A stretch of 64,000 nt of DNA, taken from positions 1,984,001 to 2,048,000 of the forward strand of contig JACKCF010000001.1 in assembly GCA_020634165.1 (NCBI GenBank), given 5' to 3'. Made by a program: the position numbers and the translations under genes. The notes below the pieces were generated by a model. It did not search any database. It was not told the origin of the DNA and saw nothing but the letters and a program-made list of their open reading frames with translations. Positions 9,056-18,199 of the stretch are shown here, piece by piece. Numbering within the stretch: the stretch's first letter is position 1; each line of letters begins with the position of its first letter. The DNA is from Anaerolineaceae bacterium. GTDB lineage: Bacteria > Chloroflexota > Anaerolineae > Aggregatilineales > Phototrophicaceae.

Positions 9056-10054
9056 TTACGCTTCCTCGACTAGCCAGCAGGCGACTTTGTGATTTTTATC
9101 CAATTGCGTTGTCTCCGGCATCTGCTGGCGGCAAATATCCTTGACATGTGGACAGCGCGGATGGAAAGGGCAGCCAGTTGGCAGGTCCGCCAGGGAAGGT
9201 GGGCTGCCTGGAACGCTCTCGCGCGTGCTCTTGTCGCCGAACTTGGGCAGTGAGTTGATTAAGAACTGGGTATAGGGATGGCGGGGTTCTTCAAAGATAG
9301 TCTCAGTCGGTGCTTCTTCAACGATTTTTCCGGCATACATAATGCCAATCCGGTCCGCGACATTGGCGTGGACGCCCATATCATGCGTGACCATGATGAT
9401 CGTATTCTTCAGCTTCTTCTGAATATCTTTCAGCATCTGGATCACGCCGCGCTGGACGACCACGTCCAGCGCTGTGGTTGGCTCATCACCGATCATGATG
9501 CGCGGGTCCAGGGATGCTGCCAGGGCGATGGTCACCCGCTGGCGCATACCGCCCGATAGCTGATGTGGATAGACATCCAGCACATTTTTAGGTAGGCCCA
9601 ACTCAAGGATGCGTTCACGGGCGATCCTGAAGATTTCTTCGCGATTTTTGCCATCCACATGGCTCCCGATGAAGTCTTCATAAGTCCCTTTGATCTTAAT
9701 CACCGGATTGAACACGCTCATCGAGCCTTGCGGAATATAAGAAATATACTCCATGCGCAGCCTGCGCTTTTCTTCCGCGCTCAGGGTGGTGACATCGACC
9801 TCTTCTGAGTTGATGCGATAATAGAGCTTGCCATCAATCAGGCGTTGCGGCGGCACAATCTCGTTAAAAAGCGTCTTTAAGAGGGTGGTCTTGCCGCAGC
9901 CGCTTTCACCGGCGATGCCATAAATTTCATCTTCGTAAATTTCCAGTGTCACATCGTTGACCGCTTTGACGATCTTCCGCGTTCCCTGCATATCCAGCAC
10001 ATAAAACGATTTTAGATGATCGGTACGTAGGACGACTTGTTTCTCTTCGGACAT
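9056..10054 (-). CDS. Opp/Dpp ABC transporter ATPase, OppD-like
   Basis: This 332-residue ATPase has Walker A 'GESGCGKTT' (49-57), signature 'LSGGM', Walker B with 'GDEPTTALD', and the C-terminal 'CPFHPRCPHVKDIC' cysteine motif of the Opp family. It would form a heterodimer with the OppF-like protein. It starts 12 bases after the DppC-like gene. The pair also could energise the ATPase-less permeases at 2149-4113, as shared ATPases are known for this transporter class; that is inference. Confidence 0.95.
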   Translation of the reverse strand: MSEEKQVVLRTDHLKSFYVLDMQGTRKIVKAVNDVTLEIYEDEIYGIAGESGCGKTTLLKTLFNEIVPPQRLIDGKLYYRINSEEVDVTTLSAEEKRRLRMEYISYIPQGSMSVFNPVIKIKGTYEDFIGSHVDGKNREEIFRIARERILELGLPKNVLDVYPHQLSGGMRQRVTIALAASLDPRIMIGDEPTTALDVVVQRGVIQMLKDIQKKLKNTIIMVTHDMGVHANVADRIGIMYAGKIVEEAPTETIFEEPRHPYTQFLINSLPKFGDKSTRESVPGSPPSLADLPTGCPFHPRCPHVKDICRQQMPETTQLDKNHKVACWLVEEA

Positions 10055-10066
10055 AATGAGGTCTCC

Positions 10067-10918
10067 CTACGCGCCGACGCGCTGGATGCGTGTGCGTGGA
10101 TCAAGATATTCGCTAATGCTGACCGACAGCCAGTAGAGCGCGATGAACATCAGCAGGGAAAGAACAACCGGCGTCAGAATCCACCACCAGCGGCCCAGCA
10201 AAATCGACTGGTAGAAGAGCGCCCAGTTGAGCATCGTGCCCAGGGTAGGGATGTTGAGGTTGGCCAGACCAATAATCGCCAGCGTAATCTCCAGGCCAAT
10301 TGCCCACGACATGTTGTTAATCAACGTCGAGAAGATCAACGGCATGGTAAATGGCATATATTCCTTGAGCACCAGCTTCAGCGTCCCTGTACCGGATAAG
10401 ATGGCTGTGGTCGTAAAATCGCGCTCGCGCAGGCTTAATACCATCGAGCGAATCAATCGCGCGTCCCATGCCCAGCCGAATAACGCCAGCATCAACCCCA
10501 GCGTCACCAGGTTCATAACTTCGCGTAACATCATAGCCAGCATGACAAAGATCAGGAACAGGGGGATAACCAGCAAACTATCGCCAATAAACATCAGCAC
10601 GCGGTCGACATTGCCACCCTTATAACCGGCAATCATACCAACCAGTATCGCAATCACTCTGGAAACCAGGCCGGAAATCAGTGAAATAATCAGTGAATTG
10701 CGTACAGCAAAAGTGGCCTGCCAAAAGATATCCTGCCCGTTGGAATCTGTTCCGAGGACATACTCAGCCGCAGGCTTCATATCCCTTGGGACAACATTCC
10801 ACAGGGTTGGATCATATGGCGAGAAAAAGGACAGAAAAGCCATGATCGCAATGAATACCAGCACGATGAAGCTGATAGTAAATCGGTAATCTCTGAATAA
10901 ATCTCTTAAAACTTTCAT
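10067..10918 (-). CDS. Opp-type ABC permease, DppC-like
   Basis: This 283-residue permease has a hydrophobic N-terminus, the family motif 'LGTDSNGQDIFW', five or six membrane segments, and the coupling loop that starts 'FTTTAILSGTGTLKLVLKEY'. I take the ATG at 10916-10918 because AAGGA sits 10 bases before it; an in-frame ATG at 10957 lies inside the upstream gene and lacks a site. The AAGGA overlaps the upstream stop codon, a sign of coupled translation. The coupling loop deviates from the usual EAA consensus ('ILSGTGT' in place of 'ALGAS'-like), and the family's C-terminal LDPR element is present. Confidence 0.93.
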   Translation of the reverse strand: MKVLRDLFRDYRFTISFIVLVFIAIMAFLSFFSPYDPTLWNVVPRDMKPAAEYVLGTDSNGQDIFWQATFAVRNSLIISLISGLVSRVIAILVGMIAGYKGGNVDRVLMFIGDSLLVIPLFLIFVMLAMMLREVMNLVTLGLMLALFGWAWDARLIRSMVLSLRERDFTTTAILSGTGTLKLVLKEYMPFTMPLIFSTLINNMSWAIGLEITLAIIGLANLNIPTLGTMLNWALFYQSILLGRWWWILTPVVLSLLMFIALYWLSVSISEYLDPRTRIQRVGA

Positions 10919-10931
10919 GTAGCTGGATTCC

Positions 10932-11939
10932 TTATGTATAACGGACGCGCGGGTCAAATAATGGGTAGGTCAGATCAAGGATCAGGATCGCGGTCGTGAT
11001 GCCAACGATAGACAGAATCGTGATACCCATAATCAGGTTGTAATCACCATTCGCAATCGCCCTGAAGAGCAGCATCCCCAGGCCCGGATAGCCAAAAACG
11101 ATCTCTGTAATCAGCGCTCCGCTAAAAATCTGGCCAAGTGAAAGCGCCAGGCCGGTAATCTGTGGCAGCATCGCATTCCGAATAATGTACTTGCCCACGA
11201 TGCGGTCTTCGGTGACGCCGCCCAGCTTGGCGTACTGCACGTAGCTTTCCGCATTCACATTCTGGACAAGCAGCTTCATGATCTGGAAGTTGACGGCACC
11301 ACCCAGGACAACCAGCGATAACCCTGGCAGGAATGAATGCCACAAGACATCCTTGATGTAGTCCCAGCTAAATGTGGGTATCGCGCCCAACGATGCCCCG
11401 CCCGTAATCGGGAACCAGCGTACAACATAGGCAAAAAGTAACAGCAAAATGAAGGCAAAGACATAATAAGGCAGAGGCCGGATTACCATAGCGACCGCAT
11501 CCAGTGCCTTGGACCATCGTTTTCGTGTGTAGTAGCCTGCTAACCCGCCCGTGATATTGCCTATGGTCCACGATATGGCCGTCGCCGTTAATAAGAGGCC
11601 CAATGTCCAGGGCAGGGCGACCGCGATCAAATCATTAACGCGGGCCGGGAATTGGAAGAAAGACACGCCAAAATCACCCTGGACCAATCTTGCCCAAAAG
11701 TCGACGTACTGCTCGCCCCAGGACCCTTCCAGACCATACATCTGGGTCAGGTCCTCGATGATGTCGTCCATCGCACCTGGCTCAAGTGTGGAACCGCGTG
11801 CCCTCATCTGGTCAATCATCTTCATAACAGGGTCATTCGGGGTCAATCTGGGAATGAAGAAGACAACGGTGATGCCCAACCAAATGACTAAAAAATATTG
11901 AATAAGACGGGGGATAAGATATCTTTTTACGAAGGTCAC
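10932..11939 (-). CDS. Opp-type ABC permease, DppB-like
   Basis: This 335-residue permease begins 'KRYLIPRLIQYFLVIWLGITVVFF' and has the periplasmic 'GDFGVSFF' motif, six predicted membrane segments, and 'SYVQYAKLGGVTEDRIVGKY', which takes the place of the EAA loop. It ends in 'LTYPLFDPRVRY', as usual for DppB. It follows the binding-protein gene after a 120-base gap that holds a strong hairpin, so expression relative to the binding protein may be tuned. The partner permease follows immediately. Confidence 0.93.
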   Translation of the reverse strand: MTFVKRYLIPRLIQYFLVIWLGITVVFFIPRLTPNDPVMKMIDQMRARGSTLEPGAMDDIIEDLTQMYGLEGSWGEQYVDFWARLVQGDFGVSFFQFPARVNDLIAVALPWTLGLLLTATAISWTIGNITGGLAGYYTRKRWSKALDAVAMVIRPLPYYVFAFILLLLFAYVVRWFPITGGASLGAIPTFSWDYIKDVLWHSFLPGLSLVVLGGAVNFQIMKLLVQNVNAESYVQYAKLGGVTEDRIVGKYIIRNAMLPQITGLALSLGQIFSGALITEIVFGYPGLGMLLFRAIANGDYNLIMGITILSIVGITTAILILDLTYPLFDPRVRYT

Positions 11940-12005
11940 AGTCTTGCCCTCATGAATAGCTGTGTTCTAAGTAGCAGTTGTTTATGTTGCCTTAAAAAGC
12001 CTGAC

Positions 12006-12025
12006 TGGGCGGGTTTCCCCGCCCA
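12006..12025 (-). terminator. Intercistronic hairpin (attenuator or stabiliser)
   Basis: A perfect 8-bp stem TGGGCGGG/CCCGCCCA lies 35 bases downstream of the binding-protein stop. On the minus strand it is followed after a few bases by TTTTT. It lies inside the operon, so it probably reduces read-through into the permease genes or protects the upstream message. Confidence 0.65.
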
Positions 12026-12059
12026 ATCATAACTCTAATATCGAGGTGCTTCAAAAGTC

Positions 12060-13994
12060 TTACGATCCGCCAGTCGATTGCAGGAATGGGGTCGTGTACT
12101 TGAAGTTTGGCCAGTGAGTATAGGGCTGGTTATAGGCGTTTTCACTGCCAGGCCAGTTGGTCCAGTAGGTCTCGTCCCAACCGACAAAGCCGATATAACC
12201 GTAGGTCGGAATACCGGGCATATTCTTGACCGCTTCCTTGAGACCTTCGGTGCCGATAGCAATGACCGCTTCTGTGTCGAACGGATCAGTCTCGCGCAGC
12301 CGCGCAATGATGTCGTCCATCTCAGGGCTTGACCAGCGGCCAACATGCCCCTGTGTACGGTCACCAACGGGCTTGACGTAGGAAGAATTCCAACGGTCAA
12401 GGGTGCGATACATATCAGGACCTGCACCCCAGGGTTCGTACGCGGGCCAGTCACCACTCACATCAAAGTCGCCAACGGCGGCCAGGTCAGCCTGGCTTTC
12501 TGTGACGAACATCTCAGCATCAATGCCGAATTTCTTCCACTGCTGCACCGCTGCCGCAGCATTGCGGGCACCATGGTTAGAAAGGACATTCGGCGTCAGG
12601 AAGACGACCTTCCACCGCTCGCCATCGGGTGTCAGCCAGTTGCCGTCACCATCACGCGAGTAACCGTTCTTCACCAGCAGTTTCTCAGCCATATCCGGCG
12701 CAAACTTGTACCAGCCCAGGCCGAAGGACTTCGCGCGGAATTCATCATCATCCGGGAAGATATAACCACGGCTTCTGGCCAGGTCGGCCACGCGCTGGGG
12801 TGCTTCGGAATCATATGGTGCGAAGGTTTCGCCATCGCCCACATCGATTGTAAATTCCGACAGCCAGTCTTGCATCGGGGCAATGTAATCGCGCGGGTAT
12901 GGGCCAAGGTGCGGGATATGCACTGGGCTTAACGTACCGGAGGAGTCAACAGCAATGCTCGTGTATTCGACGATGTCAATCGCCAGCAAGAGTGCCCAGC
13001 GAATATCAACATTGTCGAACGGTGCCCGTGCGGTATTGAACGTGATACCCGTGATAGCCGGATCATTGTTCACCACGAAGGGGAAGGTCGGCTGATATGC
13101 GCGTGAAGTGCTCGCCTGTGCCAACAGCGCCTTAAGGCCATCGGCAGAAAGTTCAGCAACATCCAGTTGATGCGTCAGTTGCGCCAGGATTTGCGCGCCT
13201 TCATCAGCAAAGTACTGGTAGATGATGAACTGCGGTTGCGGTTCGCCGTACATGATGCCCGTCGGGCTTTTGTCCCAGTCTTCGCGTTTTTCCCAGGCTG
13301 TCCAGCTACCCTGTGGGTCAAAGCTGTGCAGCTTGTAAGGACCGCAGCCAACATAGGGGTTAAAGGTGAACAGCGTCGGGTCTTCCTGTTGCTCAAAGAT
13401 GTGCTTGGGGAAGATACGGGTGCAGCCCCAGCGATCCAGGAACGTGGTGTGGAAGCGGGAGTTGGCCTGCTTAAGCTGGAATTCGACCGTGTAGTCATCC
13501 AGTGCGCTCACAGATTCAACGTTGTCCACAAAGAAAGTGTGGGCATTGAATCCTTCAAATGCCATCAGCGTTTCAACCGTGTAGACCACATCAGCGGCGC
13601 TGAACGGCTCACCATCGGACCAGGCAACACCTTCACGCAGCGGGATCGTAAGGCTCGTGAAATCTTCACTGTAAGTCGGGTCGCCAGCAGCAACACCATT
13701 GATGATGTCACCCGTAGCGAAATCGACGGACCAGAGCGGCTCATCGGCCAGGTTCTGCATACCGCGATCCTGCCACTTCCAGCCAACCCATTGGTTGAAG
13801 TTGTCAGGAGTGCCAACACGTCCCGTAAGAATTCTGGCGATAAATGTCTGCTCCCGTGGGAAGGTGCCTGGGAGAGCGGCATCCTGGGCTTCAACCGAGC
13901 TTGCGGACATGAATGTCCACGGCCCCAGGACGAAACCACCCGTGCCAGCGGCCAGCAGTTTCATCAGATCGCGGCGACTAATTTCGTGTGACAT
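12060..13994 (-). CDS. Opp-type ABC solute-binding protein with Tat-like signal
   Basis: This is a 644-residue family-5 binding protein. The N-terminus carries 'SRRDLMK' followed by a hydrophobic stretch, matching a twin-arginine export signal, so it is probably exported folded. I take the ATG at 13992-13994 because GGAGG lies just before it; an in-frame ATG 12 bases upstream overlaps that site. The mature domain has 'WSDGEPFSAADVVYT' near residue 110 and the usual late 'WGAGPDMYR' and Trp-rich regions. At over 600 residues it is on the long side, as in oligosaccharide- or long-peptide-binding members. It is the second gene after the LacI regulator, which argues for a sugar ligand. Confidence 0.92.
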   Translation of the reverse strand: MSHEISRRDLMKLLAAGTGGFVLGPWTFMSASSVEAQDAALPGTFPREQTFIARILTGRVGTPDNFNQWVGWKWQDRGMQNLADEPLWSVDFATGDIINGVAAGDPTYSEDFTSLTIPLREGVAWSDGEPFSAADVVYTVETLMAFEGFNAHTFFVDNVESVSALDDYTVEFQLKQANSRFHTTFLDRWGCTRIFPKHIFEQQEDPTLFTFNPYVGCGPYKLHSFDPQGSWTAWEKREDWDKSPTGIMYGEPQPQFIIYQYFADEGAQILAQLTHQLDVAELSADGLKALLAQASTSRAYQPTFPFVVNNDPAITGITFNTARAPFDNVDIRWALLLAIDIVEYTSIAVDSSGTLSPVHIPHLGPYPRDYIAPMQDWLSEFTIDVGDGETFAPYDSEAPQRVADLARSRGYIFPDDDEFRAKSFGLGWYKFAPDMAEKLLVKNGYSRDGDGNWLTPDGERWKVVFLTPNVLSNHGARNAAAAVQQWKKFGIDAEMFVTESQADLAAVGDFDVSGDWPAYEPWGAGPDMYRTLDRWNSSYVKPVGDRTQGHVGRWSSPEMDDIIARLRETDPFDTEAVIAIGTEGLKEAVKNMPGIPTYGYIGFVGWDETYWTNWPGSENAYNQPYTHWPNFKYTTPFLQSTGGS

Positions 13995-14047
13995 ATGTTC
14001 CTCCATAAATTTCTAAAATAGTTAGCTCGTAGATTTAAGGCGACAAA

Positions 14048-15148
14048 TCAATTTGTTCGCAATAGGCTGCCTCCTGTCTGCTTCAATGGCTTTGTTTCAC
14101 CCTCTTGGGGTGGGTACGGCCCGCAGGAATCGCGAATGACCAGTTGTGTTGCGAGTGTCACTCGTTGTGGCGGACGGCTGGGGTCTTCGATTTGCTCTAA
14201 CAGGATTTTTGCGGCGATTTTCCCCATCTGTTCAAGCGGTTGGCGAACCGTTGTCAGTTTGGGGTAGACGATGGAGGCCTGCGGAACATCATCAAAGCCC
14301 AGGATGGAAATATCATCAGGAATTTTAAGGCCATGCTCGCGTATCGCATCCATGGCACCAAAAGCGGAAAGGTCATTAGAAGCAAAAATAGCCGTCGGCT
14401 GGATGTCTGCGCGTTCTAATATGCCTTTGGTAATCTCGTAACCATCTTCCTGCTGGAAGTGTCCCTCGAAGATCAGATCGTCGTTGATGGGGATGTCGTG
14501 GTCTTTTAGCGCGGCTTTGTAGCCTGCCAAACGGTCGGTCGCGCTTCTGACGATAAGCTCGCCCGTTATAAAGGCGATCTGTGTATGCCCCAATTGGATC
14601 AGATAACGGGTGGCTTCGTACGCGCCTTGCCAGTTGCTAGCATCGACAATACTGCTATTTTCGGTGGCATCCGCTTGGTCAATAAGAACATATGGGAAGT
14701 TCTGCTCGCGCAGGGCATCCAGATAGGTTGGCACAACCTGCGGGGCGACCAGTAGCAAGCCCTCTGTCAACCCATTTGCAATGGTAATCACATAGAACGA
14801 TTCTTTACCAGGATGCCGATGGCTTGTATACAGAACCGAATCATAGTTGGCGCGTGCCAATTCCTGGTCGATGCCCTGGGCAATGGTCCCGACATAACCG
14901 TTATCGAGGTTCGGCACCAGCAGCCCAATAATCTGCGAATGGCCTCCAGCGAGGCTGCGCGCTGGCAGGTTCACGACATACCCTAATTGTTCGACAGCGT
15001 CCATGACGCGCTGGCGTGTGGTCTCTTTTACAAACTCGTACCCACTGAGCACGCGCGACACGGTCGCACACGACAAACCGGAAGCCTGTGCCACATCCAT
15101 GATCGTGACATTGCGTCTCTTTTTCGATGAATTGTTCTCATTGCTCAT
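14048..15148 (-). CDS. LacI-family transcriptional regulator
   Basis: This 366-residue regulator has an N-terminal helix-turn-helix 'VTIMDVAQASGLSCATVSRVLSG' (about residues 14-36), the hinge 'YVVNLPARSLAGG', and a periplasmic-binding-protein-like sensor domain containing 'FASNDLSAFGAMDAIREHGL' and 'DISILGFDDVP'. It would bind a sugar and control the transporter operon that it heads. Two sites matching the LacI/CcpA cre consensus lie immediately upstream, at 15154 and 15232, so autoregulation is likely. The ligand is unknown; the neighbouring uronyl hydrolase suggests an oligo-uronide. Confidence 0.93.
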   Translation of the reverse strand: MSNENNSSKKRRNVTIMDVAQASGLSCATVSRVLSGYEFVKETTRQRVMDAVEQLGYVVNLPARSLAGGHSQIIGLLVPNLDNGYVGTIAQGIDQELARANYDSVLYTSHRHPGKESFYVITIANGLTEGLLLVAPQVVPTYLDALREQNFPYVLIDQADATENSSIVDASNWQGAYEATRYLIQLGHTQIAFITGELIVRSATDRLAGYKAALKDHDIPINDDLIFEGHFQQEDGYEITKGILERADIQPTAIFASNDLSAFGAMDAIREHGLKIPDDISILGFDDVPQASIVYPKLTTVRQPLEQMGKIAAKILLEQIEDPSRPPQRVTLATQLVIRDSCGPYPPQEGETKPLKQTGGSLLRTN

Positions 15149-15153
15149 CGAAA

Positions 15154-15167
15154 TGTAAGCGCTTTCA
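15154..15167. promoter_or_regulatory. LacI/cre-type operator 1
   Basis: TGTAAGCGCTTTCA matches every defined position of TGWAANCGNTNWCA. It lies 5 bases before the LacI start codon, over the ribosome-binding region, a good position for autorepression. Confidence 0.7.
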
Positions 15168-15231
15168 ATAAATCATCAAAAAAAACGACAGAAGGTTCCG
15201 CCGTGCTTATATTTCGGGTGAATCAGCCCTG

Positions 15232-15245
15232 TGAAAGCGGTTTCA
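15232..15245. promoter_or_regulatory. LacI/cre-type operator 2
   Basis: TGAAAGCGGTTTCA also fits TGWAANCGNTNWCA. Its centre is 78 bp from that of operator 1, a spacing that could allow looping between two dimers. Confidence 0.7.
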
Positions 15246-15555
15246 TCACATACAATTACCAGAACTAAACGCACTAAATCGCTTCAATGATGGGCCGCAT
15301 ACAAAACACAACCCATCTACAAATCGTTTTTACGCTCCTTCAAAAAAATTATAGCCAGTGTCAGAGTCTTATGCAAACAACTTTGAGCACATCAGCCAAT
15401 ACGCCTCTCACAAACTCAATATTCAGTAGCCAAATCAGACAGCCTCACCAACCTCTTGACACCAATCCATTTACGAATGAAAAAATGTGCTCAGACGTTT
15501 ACGCTACCTATATCCCTAGTTTAATGAACAGGATGGCCGCGAGGGCACTGCCAAA
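15246..15555. other. Intergenic stretch without a supported gene
   Basis: This region is AT-richer than the genes around it. An open frame runs through it into the antisense of the 8-TM gene, but it has no ribosome site, no recognisable domain and a low-complexity composition, so I do not call it. Confidence 0.6.
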
Positions 15556-15581
15556 CCTGGGCAAGATATGTCTTGCCCAGG
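15556..15581. repeat. Palindrome core of dispersed repeat family A
   Basis: The arms CCTGGGCAAGA and TCTTGCCCAGG surround TATG. The same core occurs near 37750 and 62440. It lies 68 bases past the 3' end of the 8-TM gene. Confidence 0.7.
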
Positions 15582-15648
15582 GCCTACTAAGCTGTTTCTG
15601 GAATCCGCCTTCTTTGAGAATAGAACCATCCTCAGTGACAGTTAGTAT

Positions 15649-16614
15649 CTATGACGCTTCCACAGCATCATCAACAGGGGCATCGATCATCGTAATCAAC
15701 CCGAACGAACCCATGATTGCGAACAGCATCGGTGCCATCACAGGTGCCCCACGAATGAAGCGCTCGATCTGTAGACCTGCCACACCTTCCGGCAGATCAG
15801 CATTGATATGTAAGCCAAGCCCGATCACACCCACACCAATCATAAGCAGCATCACCCAGAAGTAGATGAAATAATCGGAAGAAGTATGCTTGTGATAAAT
15901 GGCCATGAGCGTTGTCGTGACCGAACCAAAGACGCCTAACACCAGCGGAATCCATACGAATATGCTTTCAAAGCCTGTACGAGCATGGTCGAGCATTGCG
16001 CTCAATGTCGCCGCATAAAGGCCGAGCGCGATTAGCCACAGGAATTGCCGTGTTTGTGGCAGCGGCGTATTAAATGTAATGATCCCTGGCAGCGTGAGTT
16101 TACCTGTCTCCGGTCGGGTATCCTCCAGCAGGGCGATAATCGCCAGCAGGCCAACACCTGTAAATGCCAATGGGCCGACGACAGGTGGCGCGTAGATGAT
16201 CCAGTCCCATTGCAATCCATAATTCGCAAAGTTCGTTGGCGGTAGCACGCGCGACCAGTGGAACGCCGACCCAATAAGTCCGACCCCCACGCTGGCCATA
16301 CCCGTCAGGATGACCAGCATTGATGAGGGTAGTGTCGCCTTGTGGGCACGTACCCGCATCGCAAGCGCGACGATCAGGGCAATGCCCGCCAGTGGTCCAA
16401 ATACAACCGGAATCGCTTCCCCTGGCTTGATACTGCCGCTAATCAGATGGGCGAGGGCGGTTTCCACACCCATGCCGATCTCTGTAAAGGCAACCAGCAG
16501 CAGCAATAAATCATTTCGGTTAAGCGGAAGATGGAACGAGCCAATGCCAGGAATCCGACTTACATGCCGCTGTGATGCCGATTGTTGAGATGAATTCATG
16601 GTAGTTTCTGCCAT
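15649..16614 (-). CDS. Eight-TM membrane protein in the octaheme cytochrome locus
   Basis: This is a 321-residue integral membrane protein with about eight hydrophobic segments and short loops. I take the ATG at 16612-16614, preceded by AGGAG at 8 bases, rather than an ATG 18 bases upstream. Several histidines lie in or beside membrane segments (for example 'TALAHLI', 'SAFHWSR', 'MLDHART', 'LGLHINA'), which could ligate haem or a metal. I do not recognise the family. Its place behind a monohaem lipoprotein and an octaheme cytochrome suggests a quinone-linked or structural membrane partner in electron transfer; this is inference from context. Confidence 0.7.
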   Translation of the reverse strand: MAETTMNSSQQSASQRHVSRIPGIGSFHLPLNRNDLLLLLVAFTEIGMGVETALAHLISGSIKPGEAIPVVFGPLAGIALIVALAMRVRAHKATLPSSMLVILTGMASVGVGLIGSAFHWSRVLPPTNFANYGLQWDWIIYAPPVVGPLAFTGVGLLAIIALLEDTRPETGKLTLPGIITFNTPLPQTRQFLWLIALGLYAATLSAMLDHARTGFESIFVWIPLVLGVFGSVTTTLMAIYHKHTSSDYFIYFWVMLLMIGVGVIGLGLHINADLPEGVAGLQIERFIRGAPVMAPMLFAIMGSFGLITMIDAPVDDAVEAS

Positions 16615-16680
16615 GACAGAGGCTCCTATCATAAGTAGTGAGATTGGTGCAATTTTCTAAGCTGGCCATAGCCAGAGAGT

Positions 16681-16704
16681 GAGGGAGCGCATAAGCGCCC
16701 CCTC
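16681..16704. repeat. Hairpin after the octaheme cytochrome gene
   Basis: The near-perfect arms GAGGGAGCGC (16681-16690) and GCGCCCCCTC (16695-16704) form a 10-bp stem with one mismatch, 12 bases past the stop. There is no T-run, so it is more likely a message-stabilising or attenuating element before the membrane gene. Confidence 0.6.
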
Positions 16705-16715
16705 GGTTAGACGGA

Positions 16716-18074
16716 TTATTGCGATGCGGCCATCGACTCTAGGAAGGCTTCTGTCGAGTCAATCGACGGGAAGCCTTCTGGCAGGACGAGTGGTTCCAGG
16801 CCAGCTTCTTCTAGACGATTATTGGCGTCTTCAGCCAGTTCGGCCAGTTCATGCAGAATCTCGTAGGCACCGTGCCATTGGACATAATCAGCACCCTGCA
16901 TCCACGCACCGAACTTAGCCGTACGGCCCCAGTGATGCCACAGATTGAAGTAGGTGAAATCAATCGGCTCATCAAACGGAGCAGCCGTAACCAGATCGTT
17001 TTCCTTGAGCTGGGCCATCATATAGTCTGAGAGTTCTACCCAGGCATTAATGGATTCAACAATAGCGTCACCACGCTCATAGAAGTTATCGATGAAGTTA
17101 TTGGAGTGGCATGCTAGGCAGACGTTCTGCATACGAACCTTGTTCTCTTGCCACGCCGGACGCCGTGTAGAAATCGCTGAAGCCAGATACCAGGTCAGGC
17201 GATCGCCGACGTCATGCGTCGTTGCGGAAAGGCCAAAACCGCTCATATGGCAGGTCGCACATGTCGGTGCCGGGAAGTCGACCGTCGTCAGATTGCCCGG
17301 TTCAGCGTCCCAGTTCCAGTCATCGCCACCAGTCATATAGGCAATACCATGGCCGCTTTCCTGGTAAATTTCCCACTGCGGGTGATCTGGACCAATATGG
17401 CAGGCATTGCAGGTTTCCGGCTTACGGACCTGTTCCAGACTGAACTCATGGCGAATATGGCAGTCCGTGCAGTTACCGATAGAGCCATCCGGCTGCGGCT
17501 CACCAACATCGTGGCATGTTTCACAGGCGAAGTATGTCACATCCGGGCCTTCCAGGGCATGCAGGCTGTTACGACCACGAGAGTCGACATTGCCATGCTC
17601 AGGAATGGAGGTGTACAGCTCAAGGTGTTCTTCCGACAGACCATCAGTACCCTGATAGGCAACATAAGCTGGCAGGGCATGACGGCTGAGGTTGAACTGC
17701 TGGACCTGCTCGCGGTGGCATTCAGCACACTGTGCTGGCGATGACAGCGGTAGCACGCTGAAATCAGCATCAGGATGCTGAACGGAACCAGGGTAGTCGG
17801 ATTCAACAAGGTGGCAGCTAGAGCAGCTCACGTTATTGCGGAAGTGATCGCTCTCGCCATACTGGTTGACAATACCAGGTGTATGATCCGTATGGCAAAC
17901 CACACACTCGTCTGTCGATGATTCGATACCCTGCGCCAGCACAGCATTGGATGAAGGACGGAAGCGCCCCTCATCATCAATGCCAAAGCCAACGAGCAAG
18001 GCCCCCGCTATTAAAATGAAGCCTGTGATCGCCATTCCGGAGAACAACAGGCGCGTTCTTGAGAAAATTCTCAT
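16716..18074 (-). CDS. Octaheme c-type cytochrome, hydroxylamine oxidoreductase-like
   Basis: This 452-residue exported cytochrome has an N-terminal membrane anchor or signal (about residues 8-30). It has eight CxxCH haem sites at 57, 84, 116, 184, 202, 222, 272 and 319. Between haems 6 and 8 are 'GGDDWNWD', 'PAPTCATCHMSGFG' and 'THDVGDRLTWYL', all recalling the octaheme HAO family, and the C-terminal helices follow haem 8 as in HAO. These enzymes oxidise hydroxylamine or hydrazine, or reduce nitrite. Oxidative members carry a tyrosine cross-linked to the catalytic haem; Tyr376, Tyr397 and Tyr404 are candidates here, but I cannot decide. The gene is between a monohaem lipoprotein gene and a membrane protein gene. 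Confidence 0.85.
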   Translation of the reverse strand: MRIFSRTRLLFSGMAITGFILIAGALLVGFGIDDEGRFRPSSNAVLAQGIESSTDECVVCHTDHTPGIVNQYGESDHFRNNVSCSSCHLVESDYPGSVQHPDADFSVLPLSSPAQCAECHREQVQQFNLSRHALPAYVAYQGTDGLSEEHLELYTSIPEHGNVDSRGRNSLHALEGPDVTYFACETCHDVGEPQPDGSIGNCTDCHIRHEFSLEQVRKPETCNACHIGPDHPQWEIYQESGHGIAYMTGGDDWNWDAEPGNLTTVDFPAPTCATCHMSGFGLSATTHDVGDRLTWYLASAISTRRPAWQENKVRMQNVCLACHSNNFIDNFYERGDAIVESINAWVELSDYMMAQLKENDLVTAAPFDEPIDFTYFNLWHHWGRTAKFGAWMQGADYVQWHGAYEILHELAELAEDANNRLEEAGLEPLVLPEGFPSIDSTEAFLESMAASQ

Positions 18075-18199
18075 GCTTCTCCCTCATGATTACTGTGAAC
18101 AAATTGCTTGATCTACCTGAATTCGTCTGCGGCGCCTCCCTTATTTGTCATCTTGTTTTTGCATTAACCAGGCGCACGTATATGTGTTTTACGCACTGG

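Noticed and set aside
15287..15865. 192-codon plus-strand open frame
   Set aside because: It lacks a ribosome site, has low-complexity composition, and overlaps the antisense of the clearly coding 8-TM gene.
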